A stretch of 64,000 nucleotides of DNA from Sulfurimonas sp. Its GTDB lineage: Bacteria > Campylobacterota > Campylobacteria > Campylobacterales > Sulfurimonadaceae. Shown one piece after another: positions 1-7,312 of the stretch. The translations under genes and the position numbers were made by a program. Position 1 is the first letter of the stretch. Each line of letters begins with the position of its first letter. Below the pieces are notes generated by a model. It did not search any database. It had not been told where the DNA came from and saw nothing but the letters and a program-made list of their open reading frames with translations. The stretch lies in assembly GCF_029027405.1 (NCBI RefSeq), contig NZ_CP093396.1, positions 434,001-498,000 of the forward strand, in the 5' to 3' direction.

Positions 1-300
1 CTTTTTGATAGTGATAGAAATAAAGATAAAATTATGCAATATTATTTTGCACATTGTGATGATATAAATACATCAGGAGTTATACAAAAATATTTAGATG
101 AAGATGAAGAGTTTAGAAAACAACAAGCTAAATCAAGAACTATGATATTTACAAAAAAAGAGATACAAGAAGCAAAGATAAGACGAATACGCTTAAGAGA
201 TAAAGAAAAACAAGAAGAAATTCAAAAAAAGCTACAAGAAGAATTAATTCAAAAGAAAAAAGATATTCGTAAAGAACAGGTTCAAGAATTAGCTAAATAA
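1..300 (+). CDS. C-terminal part of an unrecognised protein (5' truncated by window edge)
   Basis: The frame is open from base 1 and stops with TAA at 298-300; the first internal ATG is at 34, but residues continue upstream of it (LFDSDRNKDKI), so the true start lies outside the window. The visible 99 residues are very hydrophilic, with an acidic stretch followed by a Lys/Glu/Gln-rich helix that looks like coiled coil. No catalytic motif or membrane segment is visible and I do not recognise the family. The 3' end overlaps the convergent bpt gene by 19 bp. Confidence 0.6.
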   Translation, partial: LFDSDRNKDKIMQYYFAHCDDINTSGVIQKYLDEDEEFRKQQAKSRTMIFTKKEIQEAKIRRIRLRDKEKQEEIQKKLQEELIQKKKDIRKEQVQELAK

Positions 301-1004
301 GTAAAATTTTCATCATCATTTGGTCTTCCATCAAGAGTTAAAAAAGGTTTGTAATCTGATTTATAAGCTAGAGATGGGCAATCTTTAACATAGTAACCTA
401 AGTAAATCCAATCTTTTTTCGAATCAATTGCAAATTTTATTTGAAGCAAAAGAGACAACTTACCAAGTCCATACTTCATATAATCAGGATCATAATAAAA
501 ATAAATAGAAGAGATACCATCTTGGAGTATATCTATTAAATCTATACCTATTAATTTATCTTCATCATAGTATAAAACTTCATAACCAAAGCCATTATGT
601 CCATCAACAAAGGAACTATAATAGTTCTGAGGATTTGTTTTAGTGTATTCCCAGCCTTTTTTTTCTTTCATATGAAGATGATATTTTTCAAAAAGACTTA
701 AATGAGCTTGAGTCATTGTGGGTGCTTGTATAAAACTTTTAATAAAAGAAGCTTTTTTTATAATTCTTCTATGAGATTTACTAAACTTAAAGTTATTTAC
801 ATCTATTTTTATACTTTTACATTCATCACAAGAGGTACAAATAGGTCTAAAATACATCTTACCGAATCTTCTGTACCCTCGTTCTATTAACTCTTGACAT
901 TCTATTTCATCACATCCATCAATGACTTTATAGTGCATTGTTTGCTTAGCATCTTTAAGATATGAGCATTTATCATTAAGTAAAAATTCTTTAAGTAGAT
1001 TCAT
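282..1004 (-). CDS. bpt: Aspartate/glutamate leucyltransferase (L/F-transferase-like, ATE family)
   Basis: 240 residues, the usual length of bacterial Bpt. These cytoplasmic enzymes transfer Leu from Leu-tRNA to proteins with N-terminal Asp or Glu, marking them for ClpAP degradation by the N-degron pathway. The N-terminal CSYL, the GYRRFG motif around residue 45, and the cysteine cluster RPICTSCDECKSIKI near 54-66 are family hallmarks. The C-terminal GNAT-like half follows, with YYDPDY and YLGYYVKDCPSLAYKSDYKP. It overlaps the preceding convergent gene by 19 bp and lies 43 bp downstream of prfB on the same strand. Substrate specificity (Leu rather than Arg) is inferred from the family. Confidence 0.88.
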   Translation of the reverse strand: MNLLKEFLLNDKCSYLKDAKQTMHYKVIDGCDEIECQELIERGYRRFGKMYFRPICTSCDECKSIKIDVNNFKFSKSHRRIIKKASFIKSFIQAPTMTQAHLSLFEKYHLHMKEKKGWEYTKTNPQNYYSSFVDGHNGFGYEVLYYDEDKLIGIDLIDILQDGISSIYFYYDPDYMKYGLGKLSLLLQIKFAIDSKKDWIYLGYYVKDCPSLAYKSDYKPFLTLDGRPNDDENFTYLANS

Positions 1005-1047
1005 AGTGTGATTTTGACATAATTTTTATTAAATACAAAATAAAGAA

Positions 1048-2157
1048 CTAGCCTCTATTTATAGAAATAAGGACACCTTCTATAAGTTTATCCATATCGC
1101 CATCTAAGATTGCAGATATATTTGAAAAGGCTTCATTACTTCTAGTGTCTTTTACTTGTTGGTATGGTTGCATTACATAAGAACGGATTTGATGTCCCCA
1201 TCCAATTTCGCTTTTTGCAACACCGTCTTGCGCTGCTTTTTGAGCTTCTAGTTCTAGCTCATAAAGACGAGATTTTAACATCTTCATTGCTGTTGCTTTG
1301 TTTTTATGTTGACTTCTATCGTTTTGGCATTGAACAACAACTCCAGTTTGTATGTGAGTTAAGCGAATAGCTGACTCAGTTTTGTTGACATGTTGCCCCC
1401 CAGCACCACTCGCTCTGTATGTATCAACACGAAGGTCTTTATCTTCGATTACAATATTTATATCATCATCAATTTCAGGTGAAACTACAACAGAACTAAA
1501 AGAAGTATGTCGTTTTGCATTTGAGTCAAATGGAGATATACGAACAAGTCTATGAATACCAGTTTCTACTTTTAAGTATCCATAAGCATTTTCACCCTTG
1601 ACTATGAATGAAACATCTTTTATTCCGGCTTCTTCCCCTGTTTGATAATCTAGGATTTCTATACTAAAACCACGCCTAGATGCGAACATTTTATACATTC
1701 TAAGTAACATCGCCGCCCAGTCTTGAGATTCCGTTCCTCCTGCTCCTGGATGAATAGATATAATAGCATTATTAGAATCACTCTCGCCACTCAAAAGCAC
1801 TTCTATTTCCATATTGCGTATGAGTTGTTCAAGAGCAATTGAATCATCATAACAAGCTTCTATGGACTCTTCATCGTTTTCTTCTTTAGCCATATCATAC
1901 AACTGGGATGCATCTACAACAGCATCATAAGCAAGAAAATATTTATCTAGTTTTCTTTGATATTGTGTTTTTTCTTTTTGAATTTTTGCAGCATTTGTCG
2001 CATCTAGCCAAAAATCTTGTTCACTTTCAAGACTTTTTATTTCATCTAGTCTTGTTTGAATTTTTTTTGGTTCAACAACACCTGTAATATTATTCATTTT
2101 TAAATTTAAACTTTTTAAAAGTTCTGTATATTCATAGTTGTCCATAATATTGTCCAT
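1048..2157 (-). CDS. prfB: Peptide chain release factor 2
   Basis: 369 residues in one frame. RF2 recognises UGA and UAA stop codons and triggers peptidyl-tRNA hydrolysis. The SPF tripeptide that reads the stop codon is present ([16 protein letters not shown]), as is the GGQ catalytic loop ([17 protein letters not shown]). The region where many bacteria carry the autoregulatory in-frame UGA and +1 frameshift is continuous here, so this copy appears to lack programmed frameshifting. The start has two nearby ATG codons (MDNIMDN); either could be used. It is divergent from panC, separated by 39 bp. Confidence 0.96.
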   Translation of the reverse strand: MDNIMDNYEYTELLKSLNLKMNNITGVVEPKKIQTRLDEIKSLESEQDFWLDATNAAKIQKEKTQYQRKLDKYFLAYDAVVDASQLYDMAKEENDEESIEACYDDSIALEQLIRNMEIEVLLSGESDSNNAIISIHPGAGGTESQDWAAMLLRMYKMFASRRGFSIEILDYQTGEEAGIKDVSFIVKGENAYGYLKVETGIHRLVRISPFDSNAKRHTSFSSVVVSPEIDDDINIVIEDKDLRVDTYRASGAGGQHVNKTESAIRLTHIQTGVVVQCQNDRSQHKNKATAMKMLKSRLYELELEAQKAAQDGVAKSEIGWGHQIRSYVMQPYQQVKDTRSNEAFSNISAILDGDMDKLIEGVLISINRG

Positions 2158-2196
2158 ATATTGTATAATTGCGATTATATATAAAAGTGACTTAAA

Positions 2197-3018
2197 ATGA
2201 AGATTATTTCCAAACCCTTAGAGTTAAAAAAGTATTTAAAAGATGAAGAAAAGAGTATAGGCTTTGTACCGACAATGGGTGCATTACATGAAGGTCATAT
2301 ATCTTTGATAAAACGAGCAAGAGGGGAAACTGAGATAGTTATAGTATCTATCTTTGTAAATCCTAAGCAGTTCTCAAAAGATGAAGATTTTAGTAAATAT
2401 CCAAAAAAAGATGAAGCTGATACAAAAATATGTGAAATGAGCGGAGTTGATATATTATTTTTTCCAAATGCAAAAGATATTTATGGATGCGATGAAGTCT
2501 CTTTGTTAGCTCCAAATATTCGAGGTTTTGTACTAGAAGGTTTAACAAGACCAACACATTTCAATGGAGTCTTAACAGTTGTTATGAAACTTTTAAATAT
2601 TGTAAGTCCTACAAAAGCTTACTTTGGAAAAAAAGATGCTCAACAATTTAATTTGATAAACTTAATGGTTAAACAGTTGTTTATGAGTGTTGAAATTATT
2701 GGGGTTGAGACAGTTAGAGAAAGTGATGGTTTAGCACTAAGTAGTAGAAATGTATATTTAAGTAAAAAAGAGAGACGAGAATCATTAAAAATCTCTTCAT
2801 CTTTGTACTTGGCAGGAAATTTAATAGTAAAAAATATATTAGATGTTGATACAATAAAAGAGCAGATGCAAAAAATATTAGCACCACTAGAAATCTTTTA
2901 TGTTGAGATATTAAATCGTAATTTTGAAATAATAAAAGAAGTAGAGGTAGGAAATAGTATAGTTTTAGTTGAAGTTAAAGTAGGTAATACAAGATTACTT
3001 GATAATATCTGGCTTTAA
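2197..3018 (+). CDS. panC: Pantothenate synthetase
   Basis: 273 residues, typical length. It condenses pantoate and beta-alanine using ATP to make pantothenate, the precursor of coenzyme A, in the cytoplasm. N-terminal signature [16 protein letters not shown] carries the HxGH nucleotide-binding motif; IFVNPKQF, the [20 protein letters not shown] segment and the KMSKS-like [11 protein letters not shown] loop are all present. It is divergently arranged with prfB and its 3' end overlaps the convergent ftsI-like gene by 24 bp. Confidence 0.97.
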   Translation: MKIISKPLELKKYLKDEEKSIGFVPTMGALHEGHISLIKRARGETEIVIVSIFVNPKQFSKDEDFSKYPKKDEADTKICEMSGVDILFFPNAKDIYGCDEVSLLAPNIRGFVLEGLTRPTHFNGVLTVVMKLLNIVSPTKAYFGKKDAQQFNLINLMVKQLFMSVEIIGVETVRESDGLALSSRNVYLSKKERRESLKISSSLYLAGNLIVKNILDVDTIKEQMQKILAPLEIFYVEILNRNFEIIKEVEVGNSIVLVEVKVGNTRLLDNIWL

Positions 3019-4755
3019 GTACCCATCTTCAACCATTATATCGAGTATTTTTTTATAAACAGGTACAGCAGTTGCGGCTGCAAATTGGCTACTTCTTGGT
3101 TGTATTACTATAACACCCATTGTGTATTTATTTTTTTTGTCATTACTAAAGCCTAAAAAAGCTGTGTTATATTTGTTTACATATTTACCTTTTTCAACAA
3201 TATGTGCAGTCCCTGTTTTTCCACCAACACGCAGTCCTAGAGTTTTTGTTTTTTTACCTGTTCCTTTATTTACGGTTTTTATTAAAATATTTTTGATTCT
3301 TTTAGCTGTTGAGCTTTTTATGACTTGAACTTGTTTTTGTTCATGAACGGGTATATAATTTCCTCTAGCATCTATGAAATAATCTACTATTTTTGGAGTT
3401 ACTAGTCTTCCATTATTGTTAAAAGAACTGTAAGCACGCATAAGTTGCATAAGGTTTGTTCTCATGCCGTAACCATAAGAACATGTAGCTTTATAAATTT
3501 GGTTATTAAGTTTATATGCACTAGGAATAGAACCTTTTTTTTCATAAATCATATCTGGAGTTGATTTTTGAGAAAAACCAAAATTTTTAAGACCAGTGTT
3601 AAATGCAACGCCACTTAGTTTTTGAGCAAGTTGTGCAATCCCAATATTTGATGAGTATACGATTACATTCTCAGCACTTAACCAATCAAATTTATGCTCA
3701 TCGGTAATGACTTTATTGCCTATCTTAAAGCGTCCATTATGTCCGTTTACCAAATCGTAAGGATTTACAAGACCTTTATCTAAAAGCAGAGCAAATGTAA
3801 TTGTTTTCATAACACTTCCAGGTTCAAAGCTATACTCAGTAACAGCACTATTTAAAGATGGATAATCACTTCGTTTGATTTTTTTTGGTAAAAACCTGTT
3901 AGAACTAGCAAGAGCAAGAATCTTGCCATTAGTAGAGTCCATTACAGCTGCTATAATTTGCTTGGCTTTTAATTTAACCTTCATCAAATCAAGAACTTTT
4001 TCTACGCGAATTTGAAAATTTATGGGGATAGTTAACTTTATATCTAAGCCATTTATACTTCTCTTTGTAAAACTTTCTTTATTTAAAATGATGTAACCAT
4101 TTACATCTCTTTTTCCTTGACTAAGCTCGTTTTGTCTAGCATTTAGAGCATCTTCAAAGCTCTTCTCAATACCCTTAACCCCCTTGATATATGTGTAGCC
4201 GTCTTCTTCAAGTTTGTGAGGGTAACCTATGATTGGAGTTAAGAGATTTCCGTAAGGATATTCCCGACTCTCTCCACTTTCTATGATACTTAAACCATGA
4301 AGAGTTACCTTACCTGTACGGGGGTTTTTTCTCTCTATAAATACCTTTTTTCTCTTAAGCTCAAAGCGTAATTTTTTTAAATATTGCGCTCTTTGTTGAG
4401 AAATGTTGTAGCTTAAAACTACAACACCTTTTTTCTGTTTAAGTCGTTTTTTTATCTCTTTCGTACCTATACCTGAGTAGATGCTAAAAAGTTGTATAAA
4501 AAGTTCTTTTTTTTGTGGGTCGATATAGTAAGTATTGACAATAGCTTTGTAGAGTTTTTTAGTTGTGGCTACATGAAAACCATCAGCACTGATAATAGAG
4601 CCTCTTTTGGCTTTAGAAGAGTTTTTTGTATATAAAGATGGAAGATTTCTGTTTTTTACTACATGAACTAGCATAATTGTTAAAAAGATAAAAAAACCAA
4701 GCCCTATAAGACCAAAAAGAAGAAATATTTTTTTACTTTTGTTTTGATTGTCCAT
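2995..4755 (-). CDS. ftsI: Class B penicillin-binding protein (FtsI/PBP3-type transpeptidase)
   Basis: 586 residues. One N-terminal membrane anchor (about 11-33) is followed by the PBP dimerisation region and a transpeptidase domain with the three active-site motifs: SVMK with nucleophile S314 and K317, SSN at 368-370, and KTG at 513-515. It cross-links peptidoglycan in the periplasm, most likely at the septum. It is the last gene of the flgB-flgC-fliE-ftsI run, 10 bp behind fliE; the same order occurs in Campylobacter, which supports FtsI over an elongation PBP2. Division and flagellar rod genes may therefore be co-transcribed. Confidence 0.9.
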   Translation of the reverse strand: MDNQNKSKKIFLLFGLIGLGFFIFLTIMLVHVVKNRNLPSLYTKNSSKAKRGSIISADGFHVATTKKLYKAIVNTYYIDPQKKELFIQLFSIYSGIGTKEIKKRLKQKKGVVVLSYNISQQRAQYLKKLRFELKRKKVFIERKNPRTGKVTLHGLSIIESGESREYPYGNLLTPIIGYPHKLEEDGYTYIKGVKGIEKSFEDALNARQNELSQGKRDVNGYIILNKESFTKRSINGLDIKLTIPINFQIRVEKVLDLMKVKLKAKQIIAAVMDSTNGKILALASSNRFLPKKIKRSDYPSLNSAVTEYSFEPGSVMKTITFALLLDKGLVNPYDLVNGHNGRFKIGNKVITDEHKFDWLSAENVIVYSSNIGIAQLAQKLSGVAFNTGLKNFGFSQKSTPDMIYEKKGSIPSAYKLNNQIYKATCSYGYGMRTNLMQLMRAYSSFNNNGRLVTPKIVDYFIDARGNYIPVHEQKQVQVIKSSTAKRIKNILIKTVNKGTGKKTKTLGLRVGGKTGTAHIVEKGKYVNKYNTAFLGFSNDKKNKYTMGVIVIQPRSSQFAAATAVPVYKKILDIMVEDGYLKPDIIK

Positions 4756-4765
4756 GATTACTTTT

Positions 4766-5074
4766 TTATAACTGTGTTCTACCTAACTCTTTGTACGCAT
4801 TTAAGGCTTTGTTTCTGATTTCTAGCATTAGCTTCATACTTGTTTCAGCTTTTGAAATAGCAAGTGCAGCTTGATGAAGGTCTTTTACTTGCCCAGTTGC
4901 CATTTCGCCGATAGCAACTTCACTTTTTTCTTGAATCTCATTTACTTCATTTAAGGCAGACTTTAACTGCTGGGCAAAGGCTGCCCCACCAGATAGCTCA
5001 GGCTTACTTTTTTGTTTTAGTAAGTCGGCTGTTGATGGACTAGATATGCCATTTATTTTTCCAAATTCACTCAC
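4766..5074 (-). CDS. fliE: Flagellar hook-basal body protein FliE
   Basis: 102 residues, standard for FliE, which joins the MS ring to the proximal rod. The C-terminal part shows the family pattern: FAQQLKSALNEVNEIQEKSEVAIGE, then a helix ending in MKLMLEIRNKALNAYKELGRTQL. It sits 14 bp downstream of flgC in the flgBC-fliE operon and is exported by the flagellar type III system, so no signal peptide is expected or seen. Confidence 0.96.
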   Translation of the reverse strand: MSEFGKINGISSPSTADLLKQKSKPELSGGAAFAQQLKSALNEVNEIQEKSEVAIGEMATGQVKDLHQAALAISKAETSMKLMLEIRNKALNAYKELGRTQL

Positions 5075-5088
5075 AGTTTATTCCTTCC

Positions 5089-5586
5089 TTAGCCTATTCT
5101 CAACAATGAAATTGCTGAGTTTGCCATACTTTTTGAACTCTCAAATGCTGCTACATTTGCTTGATAAGAACGAGTTGCTTCTACTAAATCGGCCATTTCT
5201 ATAACAGGGTTAATATTTGGATACGCAACATAACCATTTGTGTCTGCATCTGGGTGAGATGGGTCAAACTTTAGGTTTGGTTGAGAATCATCTCTTGAAA
5301 TTTTATCAACTATAACGCTCATTATAGCAGGATTTACTTCTTTGCCAAAATCTCCTTCATTTAAAGGGTCTTCAAATTTAAGACTGTTTGTCATACCATT
5401 TATCGCTTTACTAAACTCTTCACTAAAGTCTATAGCTTTAAAAACAACTTGTTTTCTTCTATAAGCTCCACCTTCTTCAGTTCTTGTTGTTTGGGCATTT
5501 GCGATATTTTGAGAGATGACATTTACACGAACTCTTTGTGCGCTTAAGCCATAACCACTTATATCAAAGCTACTTAAAAAACTCAT
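5089..5586 (-). CDS. flgC: Flagellar proximal rod protein FlgC
   Basis: 165 residues. The N-terminal rod signature has the NVISQNIANAQTTRT motif; the C-terminal part has VIEMADLVEATRSYQANVAAFESSKSM, which pairs with the N-terminal helix as in rod, hook and hook-cap proteins. It forms part of the periplasmic rod. It is 15 bp downstream of flgB and 14 bp upstream of fliE. Slightly longer than the E. coli protein (about 134), as is common in Campylobacterota. Confidence 0.97.
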   Translation of the reverse strand: MSFLSSFDISGYGLSAQRVRVNVISQNIANAQTTRTEEGGAYRRKQVVFKAIDFSEEFSKAINGMTNSLKFEDPLNEGDFGKEVNPAIMSVIVDKISRDDSQPNLKFDPSHPDADTNGYVAYPNINPVIEMADLVEATRSYQANVAAFESSKSMANSAISLLRIG

Positions 5587-5601
5587 ATTAGTATCCTTCT
5601 T

Positions 5602-6030
5602 TTATATTTTCTTAGATGCTTCTATGACACTTTTAAATATCATACTATCTTTTTTATTTGCTGCGATTAGGGCGTTAAACATGATAGAGTTTTTACTCAT
5701 TTCTGTTGTTTCAACATCCAAGTCAACGCTATTGCCATCATTTCTTGCCATATGTCCATCTCTAAAAAAGAGTTGAGGTTTAAGTGAAGATTTCTCATCT
5801 TGTAGAGCTATATGAGAGCCATCAGTTTGAGCAAGTTCTAGTTTGTCACTTCCCTCATTTAAAAGTTCAGCTTTTTTAGCTGCTAGTGCATCCCCAAAAC
5901 TTACATCTCTTGGTCTATAAAAAGGAGTATCAACATTTGCAATGTTTGAAGATATCAAATCTTGACGCATAGCTCTAAAGTCAAGTGCATCTGAAATTAG
6001 ACTATGTGTTCTTGAGATTTGAATGCTCAA
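5602..6030 (-). CDS. flgB: Flagellar proximal rod protein FlgB
   Basis: 142 residues. Contains the rod motif DLISSNIANVDTPFYRPRDVSF near the N terminus and a C-terminal amphipathic helix, VETTEMSKNSIMFNALIAAN. First gene of flgB-flgC-fliE-ftsI. A strong sigma-54 promoter match lies 33 bp upstream of the start, which fits the known RpoN/FlgSR control of rod and hook genes in Campylobacterota. Confidence 0.97.
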   Translation of the reverse strand: MSIQISRTHSLISDALDFRAMRQDLISSNIANVDTPFYRPRDVSFGDALAAKKAELLNEGSDKLELAQTDGSHIALQDEKSSLKPQLFFRDGHMARNDGNSVDLDVETTEMSKNSIMFNALIAANKKDSMIFKSVIEASKKI

Positions 6031-6062
6031 AAGTGACTCCTTTTGTTATATAGTACTTGTAG

Positions 6063-6078
6063 AGCAACTTTAGTTCCA
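6063..6078 (-). promoter_or_regulatory. Sigma-54 (RpoN) promoter of the flgB operon
   Basis: Read on the minus strand the 16 bases are TGGAACTAAAGTTGCT, matching the -24/-12 consensus TGGCAC-N5-TTGCW with one substitution and the exact 10-nt gap between the invariant GG and GC. Transcription would start near 6052, about 20 nt before the flgB ATG. In Campylobacter and Helicobacter the rod and hook genes are RpoN-controlled, so position and target agree. Confidence 0.85.
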
Positions 6079-6138
6079 TAAAGTATTATTTATTTCTATA
6101 AGCAAATTTTAATGTATATTACTAGATAATGTCTCTCA

Positions 6139-6154
6139 GGTTACTAGAGTAACC
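6139..6154. repeat. Short palindrome upstream of the pilin gene
   Basis: GGTTACT-AG-AGTAACC is a perfect 7-bp palindrome 26 bp before the pilin start, just downstream of a possible -10 (TAGATAAT at 6123-6130). It could be a 5'-UTR hairpin or an operator for a dimeric regulator of the pilin gene. T-rich sequence follows, so attenuation is also possible. Function unknown. Confidence 0.45.
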
Positions 6155-6180
6155 CATATTTTTTAATTTAAGGAGTTCTT

Positions 6181-6684
6181 ATGAAAAGAGCTGGTTTTAC
6201 TATGATCGAATTGATCTTTGTTATTGTTATTTTAGGTATTTTAGCGGCGGTTGCGCTTCCAAAATTTATTGGTGTTTCTACACAAGCTGAGGCTGGAAAG
6301 TGTAAAGCATTTATTGGTACACTAAATCGTACAGTGCTTCCTGCTATTTGGTCAGATATGGTTTTAAATAATCTAACAAAAAATGTTGCATTTACAGTTA
6401 GTGATATTCTTGAGCAAATAGAGGCTCCTACTGAATGCCAATCTGGTACAGGTACTGTAAGTGGTGCTAGTGGTAATGTTCCTGGTGCTTTAACTCCTAG
6501 TGCCACAACTCAAACAGCTATAATGACTTCTCTTGTCGCAGCTATCGGTACTGCTGGTGTAAATGGTACTCCAGTTGCATTTAATGTTGTATTTGGTTCA
6601 GGAACTGAATCTACAGTATATGAAGTTAATGGTACTACTCCAACAAGAAGTGAATCTCCAATCTTACAATGGACTAAAAAATAG
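6181..6684 (+). CDS. Type IV pilin/pseudopilin-like protein
   Basis: 167 residues. A short leader, MKRAG, is followed by the prepilin peptidase motif and hydrophobic helix (FTMIELIFVIVILGILAAVALPKF) with Glu at mature position 5. A globular domain rich in Gly, Ser and Thr follows, with two cysteines (about 41 and 82). It would be processed by PilD and assembled into a type IV pilus or type II secretion pseudopilus. It has a strong Shine-Dalgarno (AAGGAG) and a terminator-like hairpin right after the stop, so it is probably a single-gene, well-expressed unit, as expected of a major pilin. The AT-rich, repeat-like composition is ordinary for this family. Confidence 0.85.
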   Translation: MKRAGFTMIELIFVIVILGILAAVALPKFIGVSTQAEAGKCKAFIGTLNRTVLPAIWSDMVLNNLTKNVAFTVSDILEQIEAPTECQSGTGTVSGASGNVPGALTPSATTQTAIMTSLVAAIGTAGVNGTPVAFNVVFGSGTESTVYEVNGTTPTRSESPILQWTKK

Positions 6685-6695
6685 TCTTTTTCTTG

Positions 6696-6717
6696 TTCCA
6701 CCTCTTCTGAGGTGGAA
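6696..6717. terminator. Hairpin after the pilin gene
   Basis: Perfect 9-bp stem TTCCACCTC / GAGGTGGAA with loop TTCT, 12 bp past the pilin stop. There is no U-run after it, so it may act as an mRNA 3' stabiliser or a Rho-assisted terminator. It also resembles the GTTCC...GGAAC palindromes found elsewhere in the window. Confidence 0.55.
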
Positions 6718-6775
6718 TGCATACAAATAAATCCACCCACAAAACACATTAAACAAACCTAAAAAATTATTTCGC

Positions 6776-6781
6776 TATAAT
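6776..6781 (+). promoter_or_regulatory. -10 box for the second pilin gene
   Basis: TATAAT preceded by an AT-rich tract, 26 bp before the ATG at 6808, with AGAGGA as Shine-Dalgarno. Campylobacterota sigma-70 promoters usually lack a -35 box, so the -10 alone is meaningful but not proof. Confidence 0.5.
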
Positions 6782-6807
6782 CTACCTAATATAAAAGAGG
6801 AAAAATT

Positions 6808-7296
6808 ATGAAAAAAGCACCCCAAGGGCAACCGTTGCACAATGCCTTCACTATGATAGAACTCATATTTGTTGTCATTGTTTTAGGAATTTTATCAGCT
6901 ATAGCTCTTCCAAAATTTGCATCTACAAAAAGATCAGCTGATATCGCTTCAGGTCGTGCTGATATTTCGGTTATTCGTGCTGCTATTGTAAGTGAGCGAC
7001 AAACTCAACTTGTAAAAGGTGTAAATACTTACATACCAAATTTAAGTGCCAATACTACAACACTTTTTACTGGAAGTGGAACGATTCCTGCAAAGGCAAA
7101 GGATCAAAATAGAATGCTTCTATTGTATGGTATTAAAGCTGGAACAGGTTCTGGTAACTGGGCAGTTACAAACGCTGCTAAAAAAACTTATACTTACACA
7201 GTAGATGAAGTAGCAACAACATTTGATTATAACAGTTCAACGGGAATATTTGCTTGTAAAGCCGATGAAGATAATTGTAACGCTTTAGTTGATTAA
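6808..7296 (+). CDS. Type IV pilin/pseudopilin-like protein
   Basis: 162 residues with a 13-residue hydrophilic leader (MKKAPQGQPLHNA) and the prepilin cleavage/helix region FTMIELIFVVIVLGILSAIALPKF. The C-terminal part contains CKADEDNC, a likely disulfide loop as in type IV pilins. It follows the other pilin gene by 123 bp and has its own -10 and Shine-Dalgarno. No assembly ATPase or secretin lies nearby, so whether the pair belongs to a pilus, a type II secretion system or the competence machinery cannot be told from this window. The MSHA-like cluster at 53858-60631 is a possible partner. Confidence 0.83.
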   Translation: MKKAPQGQPLHNAFTMIELIFVVIVLGILSAIALPKFASTKRSADIASGRADISVIRAAIVSERQTQLVKGVNTYIPNLSANTTTLFTGSGTIPAKAKDQNRMLLLYGIKAGTGSGNWAVTNAAKKTYTYTVDEVATTFDYNSSTGIFACKADEDNCNALVD

Positions 7297-7312
7297 ACAA
7301 TAGAGGATTGTC

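Noticed and set aside
3122-3328. Plus-strand hydrophobic frame opposite ftsI
   Set aside because: Complement of an established transpeptidase gene; no promoter or Shine-Dalgarno.
6168-6506. Minus-strand frame opposite the first pilin gene
   Set aside because: Mirrors the pilin codon pattern and has no initiation signal.
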